Assembly (NCBI GenBank): GCA_031402435.1
Contig: JANNSJ010000045.1
Coordinates: forward strand, 24,408-88,407
Source of the DNA: UBA11986 sp031402435
Lineage (GTDB): Bacteria; Bacteroidota; Ignavibacteria; UBA10030; UBA6906
Direction of reading: 5' to 3'
DNA length: 64,000 bases
The translations under genes and the position numbers were made by a program. Below the pieces are notes generated by a model. It ran no database searches and was not told the origin of the DNA. It saw only the letters and a program-made list of their open reading frames with translations. Below, in pieces: positions 17,420-25,245 of the stretch (the first letter of the stretch is position 1; the number at the start of each line of letters is the position of its first letter).

Positions 17420-18562
17420 ATGAAGTACATGGGTTCAAAAAGCTTCATGCTTACCAATGGCCTCGGGACGTTGATAAAACAACGGGCTAGGTATGCAACC
17501 AGAATCGTTGATTTGTTTTCCGGGGCAGGCCACATCGCTTGGTTCGCAGCGGCTGAAACAGAGAAGCCAGTCCTTGCTGTGGACCTTCAGAATTATTCTC
17601 GGATACTAGCCAAAGCAGTAATCTCCCGGAAGACTAAGCTTGATCCAGCCCAACTGCAGAAAGTGTGGCTTGATAAAGTAGAAGCAGCTATGACACGTTC
17701 TTCTTACTACAAAGCTGGACTCAGGATTGAATCTGGGGAAATCACGATTGCTAAGGTGAAAGAGGCGAGACTATTCTGCAAGAGAAACGGGAAAACTGGA
17801 GTAATACTGCGGGCGTATGGAGGACACTACTTCAGTCCATCTCAAGCGGTGATCTTTGATTTGATGCGCGCACATCTTCCGGTGAATAGCCCGAGTAGAT
17901 CGGTGTGCCTTGCCTCTATGATAATTGCAGCGAGCAAGTGCGTTGCGGCGCCAGGCCACACTGCTCAACCATTTCAACCCACCAAGGGAGCTAAGAAATT
18001 TCTCAAAGAGGCTTGGGATAGAAACCCGATTGCTCTCACTAAGCTCGCACTTGGTGAAGTTGCGATTCGACACACGAAAGTGATTGGGAGAGCGACTTCT
18101 GCGGACGCGTTAGAAGCAGCAAAACATCTAAAGAAGAGCGATCTCGTGATCATCGACCCTCCGTACTCAGGAGTGCAATACAGCAGGTTCTATCACGTTC
18201 TTGAGACTATTGCTACTGGTAGATGTGGACGCGTGACGGGTATAGGAAGATATCCATCGCGAAAGCGGCGACCACAATCAGAGTTTAGCAACAAGGGGCA
18301 GTCGAAAAAAGCTCTTGAGAGACTCTTGCATCGGATCGCTCGGAGAGGCTCGAGAGTGATTTTTACATTCCCGGCAAGGAAGACAAGTAATGGGCTGTCT
18401 GGATCGATAGTTGAGGAAACAGCTAAGAAATGGTTCAAGGTATCCAGCAGGGCAATCTACTACAAGTTCAGCACGATGGGAGGGAACAACGAACACAGAA
18501 ATGCGCGTAAGAGGTCCAAAGAGCTGATAATTTCATTGACACCAAAAGCCAACGTAGCATAG
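17420..18562 (+). CDS. D12-class N6-adenine DNA methyltransferase
   Basis: A 380-residue protein. The N-terminal KYMGSKSFMLTNGL matches the target-binding start of D12 (Dam-like) methylases. SAM motif I is VDLFSGAGHIAW (about 30-42) and catalytic motif IV is IIDPPYSGVQY (about 245). It should methylate adenine in duplex DNA. The insert between the motifs, rich in basic residues, is likely the recognition domain. It starts four bases after the previous gene. In a cassette with a HARE-domain protein it may provide the self mark or make the modified base being read, but no cognate nuclease is recognised nearby. Confidence 0.84.
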   Translation: MKYMGSKSFMLTNGLGTLIKQRARYATRIVDLFSGAGHIAWFAAAETEKPVLAVDLQNYSRILAKAVISRKTKLDPAQLQKVWLDKVEAAMTRSSYYKAGLRIESGEITIAKVKEARLFCKRNGKTGVILRAYGGHYFSPSQAVIFDLMRAHLPVNSPSRSVCLASMIIAASKCVAAPGHTAQPFQPTKGAKKFLKEAWDRNPIALTKLALGEVAIRHTKVIGRATSADALEAAKHLKKSDLVIIDPPYSGVQYSRFYHVLETIATGRCGRVTGIGRYPSRKRRPQSEFSNKGQSKKALERLLHRIARRGSRVIFTFPARKTSNGLSGSIVEETAKKWFKVSSRAIYYKFSTMGGNNEHRNARKRSKELIISLTPKANVA

Positions 18563-18580
18563 TGCGAAGTCTAATTCATC

Positions 18581-20101
18581 ATGAGTGAGTTTCTAAGAGT
18601 TGCGAGAGAAATTCTTGAGCTAGAGCAAAAGCCGATGCGCGCCATGGAAATCGTCTCGGCTGCTATTAAGCATGGCTTGTTTTCCGACAAACGCGCCGGC
18701 AAGACACCGTATCAAACAATGAAGTCGAAGCTCAGTGTATACATAAGGCGGCGAGGAGATGCTTCAGAATTTGTTCGTACGGAAGCCGGCAAGTTCTATC
18801 TTCGACATCTATTGACAGAAAACCAACAGGTCTATCATGCGCCGCCGTATAGACCAAAAACGGAAGAGCAAGTCTTGGTTTTCAGGAGTGATCTATTGGA
18901 GAATGGCGGGAGATTCCAAGGCATTAAGAAGTCGCCAAGAGACTTCTTTCATAGAATCCTCAGTGGTGATGTTTGCAAGTATGTCGACCGAATTCAGGCC
19001 GAAAAGGATGAGAGCAACAAGCAGGTAATAACTTACATCATGGTAACGCGGGGAAGTAGCGTGCTTGCATATAAACGAGGCTACTTTAGTCGCGTGGAAG
19101 ACTATTTAAAAGGCTCCCACTGTATTGGTTTTGGGGGGCACGTCACACAAGCCGACCTCGACCTCTTCTCCTCCAACGACATGGGAGTGACAAGAAGTGT
19201 AGCACGAGAGCTGTCTGAGGAGCTCAAACTTCCTGAGATTGATCAGCAGCGATTGCAGAAGGGAATAGGTCTTAAGGCTGTTGGAGTTTTAAATGACGAT
19301 TCTTCCATTGTGGGACGAAGGCACATTGGACTGTTGTTTCGCTATGAGGTTAGCGACAACCGAGCATGGGATAAACCTGAGCGAGGTGAGAAAGCAATCA
19401 CTCAGTTGCGCTGGATAGGTAACGAAAGTGAGCCTGTACCGATATGGCAGTTTGAGTATTGGTCACAACTTTGCCTGAGGGAATTCTTTTCTAATTTGGT
19501 CAACGCAACACCTGCCTTTCGAATCTTGCGAAGGGCTCCCCTAAAACCACCTCACTTATTGTGTGTACTCGGAACTGTGGGAAGTGGAAAGTCTGAAGCA
19601 ACAAAAGTCCTCTCTAGAGACTTCGGTTATGCCGAGGTGAACACTGGAAAACTCGTCGCGGATTTGCTTTCCATTCCGCCTGTTCCCAAAACTAAGCGGG
19701 AAGTATTTCAGAAGAAGGCGTGGAAGTTTATTCAGAAGAAAAAGGGTCCCCAGATGCTCGCCGAGGCGATTTGGCGAAAAGTAAAAGAACTTGACAATCC
19801 AAAGATTCTTGTGGACGGCATAAGACAAAAGGCAACTTTTCAAGAACTGTGCCGCCTCGCAGGACGAAGGCGGATTGGCTTGCTGTATGTCCACACGCTG
19901 CCAGACATAGCTTTCAAGTTCTACAAGAGACGCGAAGGGAATGGAATATCCATTCACGATTTTCTAAGGCTCAGAGATGCGTCGGTTGAACTGGAGGTTG
20001 GAGAGATGATCGAGTCAAGCGACGCCATATTGTATAACTGGACCGGCCGTTTGCGGTATCAGAACGTAATTAGGTCTCTTATGCAAAAACTCACGGTGTA
20101 G
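18581..20101 (+). CDS. HARE-HTH, NUDIX-like and P-loop kinase fusion protein
   Basis: 506 residues with three parts. Residues 1-75 are a HARE-HTH domain (REILELEQKPMRAMEIV ... TPYQTMKSKLSVYI), a fold proposed to sense modified DNA. Residues about 90-305 hold a NUDIX-like domain: GFGGHVTQAD, then ARELSEELKLP, close to the GX5EX7REUXEE box. Residues about 323-506 form a P-loop nucleotide-kinase-like domain with Walker A LGTVGSGKSEATK and a LVDGIRQKATF segment like dephospho-CoA or nucleoside-monophosphate kinases. I know of no named protein with this order. It could couple DNA state to nucleotide hydrolysis or phosphorylation; that is inference. Confidence 0.75.
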   Translation: MSEFLRVAREILELEQKPMRAMEIVSAAIKHGLFSDKRAGKTPYQTMKSKLSVYIRRRGDASEFVRTEAGKFYLRHLLTENQQVYHAPPYRPKTEEQVLVFRSDLLENGGRFQGIKKSPRDFFHRILSGDVCKYVDRIQAEKDESNKQVITYIMVTRGSSVLAYKRGYFSRVEDYLKGSHCIGFGGHVTQADLDLFSSNDMGVTRSVARELSEELKLPEIDQQRLQKGIGLKAVGVLNDDSSIVGRRHIGLLFRYEVSDNRAWDKPERGEKAITQLRWIGNESEPVPIWQFEYWSQLCLREFFSNLVNATPAFRILRRAPLKPPHLLCVLGTVGSGKSEATKVLSRDFGYAEVNTGKLVADLLSIPPVPKTKREVFQKKAWKFIQKKKGPQMLAEAIWRKVKELDNPKILVDGIRQKATFQELCRLAGRRRIGLLYVHTLPDIAFKFYKRREGNGISIHDFLRLRDASVELEVGEMIESSDAILYNWTGRLRYQNVIRSLMQKLTV

Positions 20102-20117
20102 GCGAAGAGTGTATTCG

Positions 20118-20735
20118 ATGAATGGCGGTTACGATGAGGGATATAGAAGATGCAGTTGCTTCTGGGGTCAAGGACCAGGAAGTTTGGTAGTGAAGCTAGG
20201 TGATCACATAGGAACATTCACAGGATTACAGGTTCTGGACGCTGGCTGTGGCGAAGGCAAGAACGCGATCTTCTTAGCTAGGAAGGGAGCGGTTGTAACC
20301 GCAATTGATGTATCAATGTTAGCTCATCACAATGCGAGGCAAGCATGGGGCAGCGACTGCGAATTGGTTCAATGGGAGGTTGCTGACATACTATCGTACC
20401 CACTCATGGAGAACTCATTTGATCTCATAATCGCATACGGGCTCCTGCATTGCCTCACATCCAAGGAGCAGATTGATGAGATAGTTGACCTTTTCAAGCG
20501 GTCCACTAAAGCTCGAGGGTACAACTTGATATGTGCTTTCAACAATCGACATCAGGACCTATCTGCTCACCCTGGGTTTTCCCCCACCCTCTTGGCACAT
20601 ATGGACTATCTAAAGAAGTATAGAGGGTGGGATATCGTGTATCAATCAGACCAAGACCTAACAGAACAACATCCTCATAACAACTTATGGCACACCCATT
20701 CCATGACTCGCATGATTGCTCGAAAGGAGCGTTGA
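20118..20735 (+). CDS. Class I SAM-dependent methyltransferase, TehB-like
   Basis: About 205 residues from ATG 20118; a GTG at 20109 is also possible. SAM motif I is LQVLDAGCGEGKNAIFLARKG, followed by the acidic TAIDVS. The later IIAYGLLHCL strand and FDLI motif fit TehB/UbiG-like enzymes. Substrates of this group are small molecules or metalloids; the real substrate is unknown. It lies 16 bases after the HARE fusion and three bases before the SIR2 gene, so it belongs to the same transcript. A nucleotide or a modified base could be the target. Confidence 0.8.
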   Translation: MNGGYDEGYRRCSCFWGQGPGSLVVKLGDHIGTFTGLQVLDAGCGEGKNAIFLARKGAVVTAIDVSMLAHHNARQAWGSDCELVQWEVADILSYPLMENSFDLIIAYGLLHCLTSKEQIDEIVDLFKRSTKARGYNLICAFNNRHQDLSAHPGFSPTLLAHMDYLKKYRGWDIVYQSDQDLTEQHPHNNLWHTHSMTRMIARKER

Positions 20736-20738
20736 CAA

Positions 20739-21572
20739 GTGTCCTGTCCTCTGGAGCTTAAGAAGCTATATCGAGAGGGTCGAGTTATTCCTTTTGTTGG
20801 GGCGGGGGTTTCTATGGCCGTCACGTGGAAAAAAGACGGGCAGAGTGTCAGAGGCCCATCTTGGGCCGAACTGGTGAACCAAGCGACCAACATTCTTGGT
20901 TTTTCTGATCCTGACATAGCAAGGGTCAGAGGCACAGACCTGCAGATCCTCGAGTATTTCAAACTGAAACACTCTGGACAAATTGCAAAATTAACGAACT
21001 GGTTGACCAAGCTGATGGATGCACCCGATGATGCAATCAATCAATCCATCATCCATCAAGAGTTGGTCAGACTTAACGGTTGTAGTTTGTTCTACACAAC
21101 AAACTACGACAACTTCTTGGAGCGTGCACTCGAGTTACATGGGAGATCGCCTGCAGTAATTGCAGTGGAGGCACAAATCGGCCTATCTAGCCAAGATTGT
21201 GAGATCATAAAGTTTCATGGTGACCTTGACCACCCGGACAAGATTGTGATGACTGAGTCGCATTATGAACAGCGGCTGTCTCTAAGCACTGCAATGGACT
21301 ATCGGTTACGGGCAGACCTACTCGGTCGAGTAGTCTTGTTTGTCGGGTACAGCTTTCGTGATCCGAATGTTTCATATCTGTTTCGCCTGTTTACCAATGA
21401 ATTTTTCGGGAAGCCTGGTGGCGTTAGCGGAAATAGAGGGTACATCATCGTACCAGACCCTTCCGATTTTGAGTTTCAGTTGTTCCAAGAAAGGCAAATC
21501 ACCGTCATACCAGTCAGGGGTTCAAAAAAGGAATCTGAAATCGTATCGATTCTACAGGACATGAGGAGTTAG
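20739..21572 (+). CDS. SIR2-like NADase domain protein
   Basis: 277 residues from GTG 20739 with GAAAGGAG well placed upstream. SIR2 signatures are present: FVGAGVS near residue 20 for NAD binding, YTTNYDNFLERAL near 115, and KFHGDLDHP with the catalytic His near 150. LFVGYSFRDPNVSYLF follows near 200. Stand-alone SIR2 domains of this group in defence systems (ThsA, DSR, SIR2-Argonaute) deplete NAD after phage sensing. The protein has no second domain, so sensing would have to come from neighbours such as the HARE fusion or the Ham1-like protein. It is the likely effector of the cassette. Confidence 0.85.
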   Translation: MSCPLELKKLYREGRVIPFVGAGVSMAVTWKKDGQSVRGPSWAELVNQATNILGFSDPDIARVRGTDLQILEYFKLKHSGQIAKLTNWLTKLMDAPDDAINQSIIHQELVRLNGCSLFYTTNYDNFLERALELHGRSPAVIAVEAQIGLSSQDCEIIKFHGDLDHPDKIVMTESHYEQRLSLSTAMDYRLRADLLGRVVLFVGYSFRDPNVSYLFRLFTNEFFGKPGGVSGNRGYIIVPDPSDFEFQLFQERQITVIPVRGSKKESEIVSILQDMRS

Positions 21573-21577
21573 GCAAC

Positions 21578-22225
21578 ATGCCAAAGAACATGATAGCCTA
21601 TGTCACATCAAGCGATTACAAGATCGAAGAAAATAGCCTATTCCTAAAGCTAGGGAAGTTGTCGAATGGTGACCCAGTCTCGGACCATTTTGACTTCGAA
21701 TATCTACGTCTTCAGATTCCTGAAAGGCTGGAAGTTCATCTCGACAAGATGGTGCGAGAGGAAGTAAAGGAGGCATACGCCAACCTTAGAGTTCCCTGCA
21801 TAGTTGAGCACGCGGGGTTGGTGTTTCAAGACTACCACGCACTTTCGTACCCCGGCGGTCTGACAAAGCCGATGTGGGATACTCTTACCGCGCAGTTCAT
21901 CAAAGAGACCAACTCGACGAATCGAAGGGCGATAGCGCGTGCAGTTGTAGCATACTGCGATGGCAAGGGAATCAGGACATTTGTTGGTGAGACTAATGGG
22001 TCGCTGGCACCTTCTCCCCGAGGTGCTAGAGAGTTCTACTGGGACACAGTCTTCATACCTGATGACCTAAGCGGAAAAGCAGCTGGCAAGACGTATGCTG
22101 AAATCGTAGCTGACACAAGTCTAGGTCTTGAGTACAAGGTACAGTACCTATCGCAATCGACGAAAGCAATGAAGGAATTCGTTGAGTTCGTGTTTGCTCA
22201 CCCTAATACTGGCTTATGGGGTTGA
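21578..22225 (+). CDS. Divergent Ham1/RdgB-like nucleotide pyrophosphatase
   Basis: A 215-residue protein with the layout of Ham1 (ITPase/RdgB): an N-terminal strand with SSDYKIEE in place of the usual SxNxxKxxE, a VEHAGLVFQDYHALSYPGG stretch matching VEDTGLxVDAL..YPG, and GARE-FYWDTVFIPD matching GFGYDPIF. Canonical enzymes hydrolyse non-canonical purine nucleotides such as ITP. Two normally acidic or polar positions differ (N to D, D to H), so specificity or activity may have changed. It begins five bases after the SIR2 gene and is last in the cassette. It may make or remove a nucleotide signal for the SIR2 effector; that is inference. Confidence 0.72.
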   Translation: MPKNMIAYVTSSDYKIEENSLFLKLGKLSNGDPVSDHFDFEYLRLQIPERLEVHLDKMVREEVKEAYANLRVPCIVEHAGLVFQDYHALSYPGGLTKPMWDTLTAQFIKETNSTNRRAIARAVVAYCDGKGIRTFVGETNGSLAPSPRGAREFYWDTVFIPDDLSGKAAGKTYAEIVADTSLGLEYKVQYLSQSTKAMKEFVEFVFAHPNTGLWG

Positions 22226-22255
22226 CATCCCAAGGTAGGACATGTTCGCGTTAGG

Positions 22256-22370
22256 GATGCGGAAGGTGGCGAGCGAAGCGAGCCAGACCCGCCTCTGTTT
22301 GGCGGGGCCGGAACGAAGTGGAGCCTGAAGCAGCCCGACCCGAACGTTCCTCAGTGAGGGGAACGCCCAA
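22256..22370. repeat. Repeat-rich spacer before hsdM
   Basis: The spacer holds GCGAGCGAAGCGAGCC and a family C-type hairpin (CCCGCC-tctgttt-GGCGGGG at about 22289-22309). A further hairpin follows around 22344-22366 (GAACGTTCC...GGGGAACG). No gene is seen. The block marks the junction between the seven-gene cassette and hsdM. Confidence 0.5.
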
Positions 22371-22530
22371 ATACCAATCATGAATTACAATGTTGACTGA
22401 TCCACAGTTAAAAAGTAAAGTAGACGCATTGTGGGATAGGTTCTGGTCGGGAGGGATTGCCAACCCGATCACCGCCATCGAGCAGATGTCCTACTTAATT
22501 TTCCTCAAGCGGCTGGAGGACATGGACAAT

Positions 22531-22569
22531 GCCCGCCTGCGGGCCGAAGCCCTTCGGCGGGCACAGGCC
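22531..22569. repeat. Family C palindrome in hsdM N-terminal region
   Basis: GCCCGCC at 22531-22537 and GGCGGGC at 22556-22562 are inverted. The repeat adds Ala/Arg-rich residues (LRAEALRRAQARAA) between EDMDNA and KRKNESYRSVF. Confidence 0.65.
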
Positions 22570-22803
22570 CGCGCTGCGGCTGCGAAGAGAAAGAACGAGT
22601 CTTATCGGTCGGTCTTTCATGGCAACAAAGAATGCCGCTGGTCGTACTGGAGCCAGTTGCCCGGCGACCAGATGCTGAAGCATGTGAGGGACAAGGTTTT
22701 CGACTTCCTGCGCGAGCTTGGCAGTGACACCAGCTCATTCACGCAACATATGCAGGACGCCGTCTTTATCATCCCGAAGGCATCGCTGCTGCAGGAGGCG
22801 GTG

Positions 22804-23346
22804 GGTTGGGATGTGGGAAGGGGGATGGTTGATTTGGGATCGTGGATTGGTGATTGCGGAAGGAGATACTGCTGAACTCGGATGAACTGAAGAAACGAAC
22901 GAAGCAGTTTGCTCTGGCTGTTATCCGTCTTGTGGAATCCTTGCCGCCAGTGAAGACGTCTGATGTTCTCGGAAAACAATTGCTGAGATCTGCGACATCA
23001 GTCGGAGCGAACTATCGAGCCGCATGTCGTGCGCGTTCAAAGGCAGATTTCGTCTCAAAGATTGCAGTGGTTGAGGAAGAAGCGGATGAATCTCTCTATT
23101 GGCTCGAACTGCTCGATGAAAGCGGACTTGTCAAGAGAGCCGAACTGTCTCCTTTTCTCAAAGAGGCCGATGAGCTGACGGCGATCTTCACTTCGGCTGC
23201 GAAAACAGCGAAGAGCAAACGATGACTCATCCTCCGGAAATCCAGTCCGAGGTCATCCATCAATCCGAAGTCACCAATCCCAAATCCGAAATCCAAATGA
23301 CCCGGCTGCGGGCACGCCTGCGTGCCGTAACGCCGCACTTCGGCGT
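22804..23346 (+). mobile_element. IVS-like element 1 in hsdM: palindromic ends around a four-helix-bundle gene
   Basis: The element replaces hsdM sequence between the SLLQEAV codons and AGTGGFLV. GGATTGGTGATTGCGG at 22844-22859 pairs with CCGAAGTCACCAATCC at 23265-23280 with two mismatches, bringing the ends of the inner gene together. Related GGATTTCGG/CCGAAATCC words continue outward. A family C palindrome (about 23300-23361) lies at the right border. Ends and gene match element 2 at 23461-23915 and the ORF-less copy in hsdR. Confidence 0.75.
22854..23225 (+). CDS. Four-helix-bundle protein, 23S rRNA intervening-sequence family, copy 1
   Basis: About 120 residues of the S23/IVP family: LKKRTKQFALAVIRLVESLP, then SDVLGKQLLRSATSVGANYR, then ACRARSKADFVSKIAVVEEEADESLYWLELL. 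These are the usual four helices and the conserved RSxTSxGANYxE-like turn. The start is unclear: TTG 22854 lies in the left palindrome, and a GGAAGGAG ribosome-binding site at 22858-22865 points to a non-ATG start soon after. In rRNA genes such proteins are encoded by intervening sequences that RNase III cuts out. Here the host gene is hsdM. Its product is about 85% identical to copy 2 while the DNA differs mostly at silent sites. Confidence 0.85.
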   Translation: MRKEILLNSDELKKRTKQFALAVIRLVESLPPVKTSDVLGKQLLRSATSVGANYRAACRARSKADFVSKIAVVEEEADESLYWLELLDESGLVKRAELSPFLKEADELTAIFTSAAKTAKSKR

Positions 23347-23460
23347 GCAGGCACGGGCGGGTTCCTTGTGAACGCGTACGAGCACATCCTCGAATCGAAC
23401 ACCAGTCCCGACGTACTGGAGTACGACAGCGAAGGGAAGCCGCACCACCTCATCGGGGAC

Positions 23461-23915
23461 AGGAATAATTGGATTTCGGATTGCGGATTGTTGATCTCGG
23501 AAGGAGGAATGTGGACTCTGCTGAATTGAAGAACAGGACGAAGCAGTTTGCGCTTGCAGTGATCCGACTCGTGGAATCATTGCCGTCGGTAAAGACATCT
23601 GACGTGCTTGGGAAGCAACTTCTTCGCTCTGCGACATCCGTTGGCGCAAACTACCGAGCCGCATGCAGAGCTCGTTCGAAAGCGGACTTTGTTTCAAAGA
23701 TTACAGTCGTTGAAGAAGAGGCAGACGAATCGTTGTTTTGGCTTGAGCTGTTGGAAGAAAGTCGGCTGGTGGATCGAAATACCACTACACCGCTGATCAA
23801 AGAGGCTAATGAACTGACTGCGATATTCACGTCTGCTGGCAAGACGGCAAAGAGCCGTCGCTGACGTCCAATGCAAACTCAATCCGAAAATCCACAATCC
23901 GAATTCCGCAATCCG
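23461..23915 (+). mobile_element. IVS-like element 2 in hsdM: palindromic ends around a four-helix-bundle gene
   Basis: It lies between the HHLIGD and LALTGYDFDATM codons of hsdM. GGATTTCGGATTG at 23471-23483 pairs with CAATCCGAAAATCC at 23880-23893 (one bulge). Further GGATTGCGG-type words extend the stem. Only about a dozen HsdM residues seem to be missing at this site. Its gene starts at GTG 23511 behind GGAAGGAGG. Confidence 0.78.
23511..23864 (+). CDS. Four-helix-bundle protein, 23S rRNA intervening-sequence family, copy 2
   Basis: 117 residues from GTG 23511, eight bases or so after a strong GGAAGGAGG. The sequence runs DSAELKNRTKQFALAV, then SDVLGKQLLRSATSVGANYR, then KADFVSKITVVEEEADESL, the same family as copy 1. 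An earlier in-frame start would have to lie in the left palindrome. Protein divergence from copy 1 is low and concentrated in the C-terminal third, while many codons differ silently. That pattern fits long-term selection on the protein and argues against a fresh duplication. The role may be RNA binding to the element's own stem, by analogy with rRNA intervening sequences; that is inference. Confidence 0.88.
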   Translation: MDSAELKNRTKQFALAVIRLVESLPSVKTSDVLGKQLLRSATSVGANYRAACRARSKADFVSKITVVEEEADESLFWLELLEESRLVDRNTTTPLIKEANELTAIFTSAGKTAKSRR

Positions 23916-24743
23916 TTGGCGCTGACGGGCTACGACTTCGATGCCACGATGACACGCATCGGCGCAATGAACCTGATGCTGCACGGGATCGACAATCCGA
24001 ACTTCCGCTACACGGATACGCTCTCCAAGGCGTTCGCCGAGAAGGGGCAGTACGATGTAATCCTCGCCAACCCGCCGTTCAAGGGATCAATCGACAAGAG
24101 CGACATCAACGAGCGGTTCTCGACGAAGACCACGAAGACGGAGCTGCTCTTTATTGAACTGATGTACGACCTGCTGGTGACCGGCGGACGCTGCGGCGTG
24201 ATTGTGCCGGACGGCGTGCTCTTCGGAACAAGCAACGCACACATCAGCACACGGAAGATCCTCGTGGACAAGTGCAAACTCGAAGGGGTGATCTCGATGC
24301 CCTCGGGAGTGTTCAAGCCCTACGCCGGAGTTTCGACTGCGGTGCTCGTGTTCCAGAAAGGTGGCACCACGGACAACGTCTGGTTCTACGACATGGAAGC
24401 GGATGGGTTTTCGCTGGATGATAAGAGGCAGAAGGTGGAGGCGAATGATATACCGGACATCGTTGAGCAATGGAAAGTCGGAAGGGGGAAGGCGAAAGGG
24501 GGAGGTGAGAAATCGGAAGGCGGAAGTCGGAAGCGGGACGGCGGAAGGAAGGGAAAGTGCTTCCTGGTTCCGGCTGATGAGATTCGCAAGAACAAATACG
24601 ACCTGTCAATTTCAAGATACAAAGAGATAGAACACAAAGAGATGGAATACGAGAAACCTGCCGTCATCATGGGGAAGGTGATGGCGCTGGAGGGGGAGAT
24701 CGCAAAGGATATTGAAGAGATTAAAGGGATGCTTTGAACGTTG

Positions 24744-24913
24744 CCTTCGACACGCCTCGACAAGCTCGGCGTTCGGCTCAGGCAACGGCCTGGTCCGGTG
24801 GCTGAGCTTGTCGAAGCCACCGCATGTTGATTTCGACAGAGCTTGCACTGAGCTTGTCGAAGTGCTCAATCAACGGGCTTGGAAGGTGGTTGAGCCTGTC
24901 GAAACCACCTTTT
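24744..24913. repeat. Family D palindrome array (TTGTCGAA type) before the GIY-YIG gene
   Basis: Repeated words read CTTGTCGAA or its inverse TTCGACAAG. GGTGGCTGAGCTTGTCGAAG with CCACC and GGTGGTTGAGCCTGTCGAAA with CCACC are self-complementary units around 24797-24822 and 24889-24913. Between them lie partial units near 24744-24780 and 24829-24862. Unit spacing is irregular, so this is not a CRISPR array. Confidence 0.82.
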
Positions 24914-24930
24914 AGGAGAGCAAGGAATCC

Positions 24931-25245
24931 ATGAAAGGCTGGATGTACATACTCAAATGCGCCGACGGCACCTACTACACCGGCAGCACGAATAATCTTG
25001 AGCTGCGCTTGGCCCAACATCAGCGTGGAGAAGGAGCAAACCACACGAAGGCACGATTACCTGTCACCCTTGTGTACTGTGAAGAGTACGCACGCATTGA
25101 TGAAGCATTTTACAGAGAGAAGCAAGTACAGGGCTGGGGCAGGAAAAAGAAAGAGGCATTGATACGGGAAAAGCCTGAGTTACTTCCTGAGTTGGCAAAG
25201 AACTACACCCAATTTCCCCACAGCTCACGTCGTTCAAAATCGTGA
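24931..25245 (+). CDS. GIY-YIG nuclease-domain protein
   Basis: A 104-residue single-domain protein. WMYILKCADGTYYTGSTNNLELRLAQH carries the GIY-YIG core, here YIL...TYYTG, with the catalytic Arg in the LRLAQH helix. YREKQVQGWGRKKKEALI follows in the usual place. Such small proteins resemble the UvrC N-terminal nuclease and cut single- or double-stranded DNA. It is preceded by an array of TTGTCGAA palindromes. The stop overlaps the GTG of the Fic gene. A link between the nuclease and the palindromes, as in REP-associated transposases, is possible but not shown here. Confidence 0.87.
   Translation: MKGWMYILKCADGTYYTGSTNNLELRLAQHQRGEGANHTKARLPVTLVYCEEYARIDEAFYREKQVQGWGRKKKEALIREKPELLPELAKNYTQFPHSSRRSKS

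Larger units (their letters stand above)
22390..24737 (+). pseudogene. hsdM: Type I DNA methyltransferase M subunit, broken into three pieces
   Basis: Three collinear pieces of HsdM are visible. 22390-22803 gives the N-terminal helical domain (MLTDPQLKSKVDALWDRFW ... FIIPKASLLQEAV). 23347-23460 gives the tail of SAM motif I and the following strand (AGTGGFLVNAYEHIL ... HHLIGD). 23916-24737 gives the catalytic core (LTGYDFDATMTRIGAMNLML, NPPF motif IV) and the C-terminus. The gaps hold two elements with four-helix-bundle genes. About 70 residues before motif I, including the DPxC half of the motif, are absent. A family C palindrome (22531-22569) and a low-complexity Gly/Lys/Arg stretch near 24475-24555 are further insertions. 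No complete enzyme can be translated without removing RNA or protein, and the lost motif would still be missing. Confidence 0.85.

Noticed and set aside
23300..23361. Frameshift repair giving a working HsdM between the two elements
   Set aside because: Even with the elements removed, about 70 residues before motif I, including the first half of the motif, are absent.
24744..24913. Possible CRISPR array
   Set aside because: Repeats are palindromic, unequal in length and irregularly spaced, and there are no cas genes; this is a palindrome cluster.
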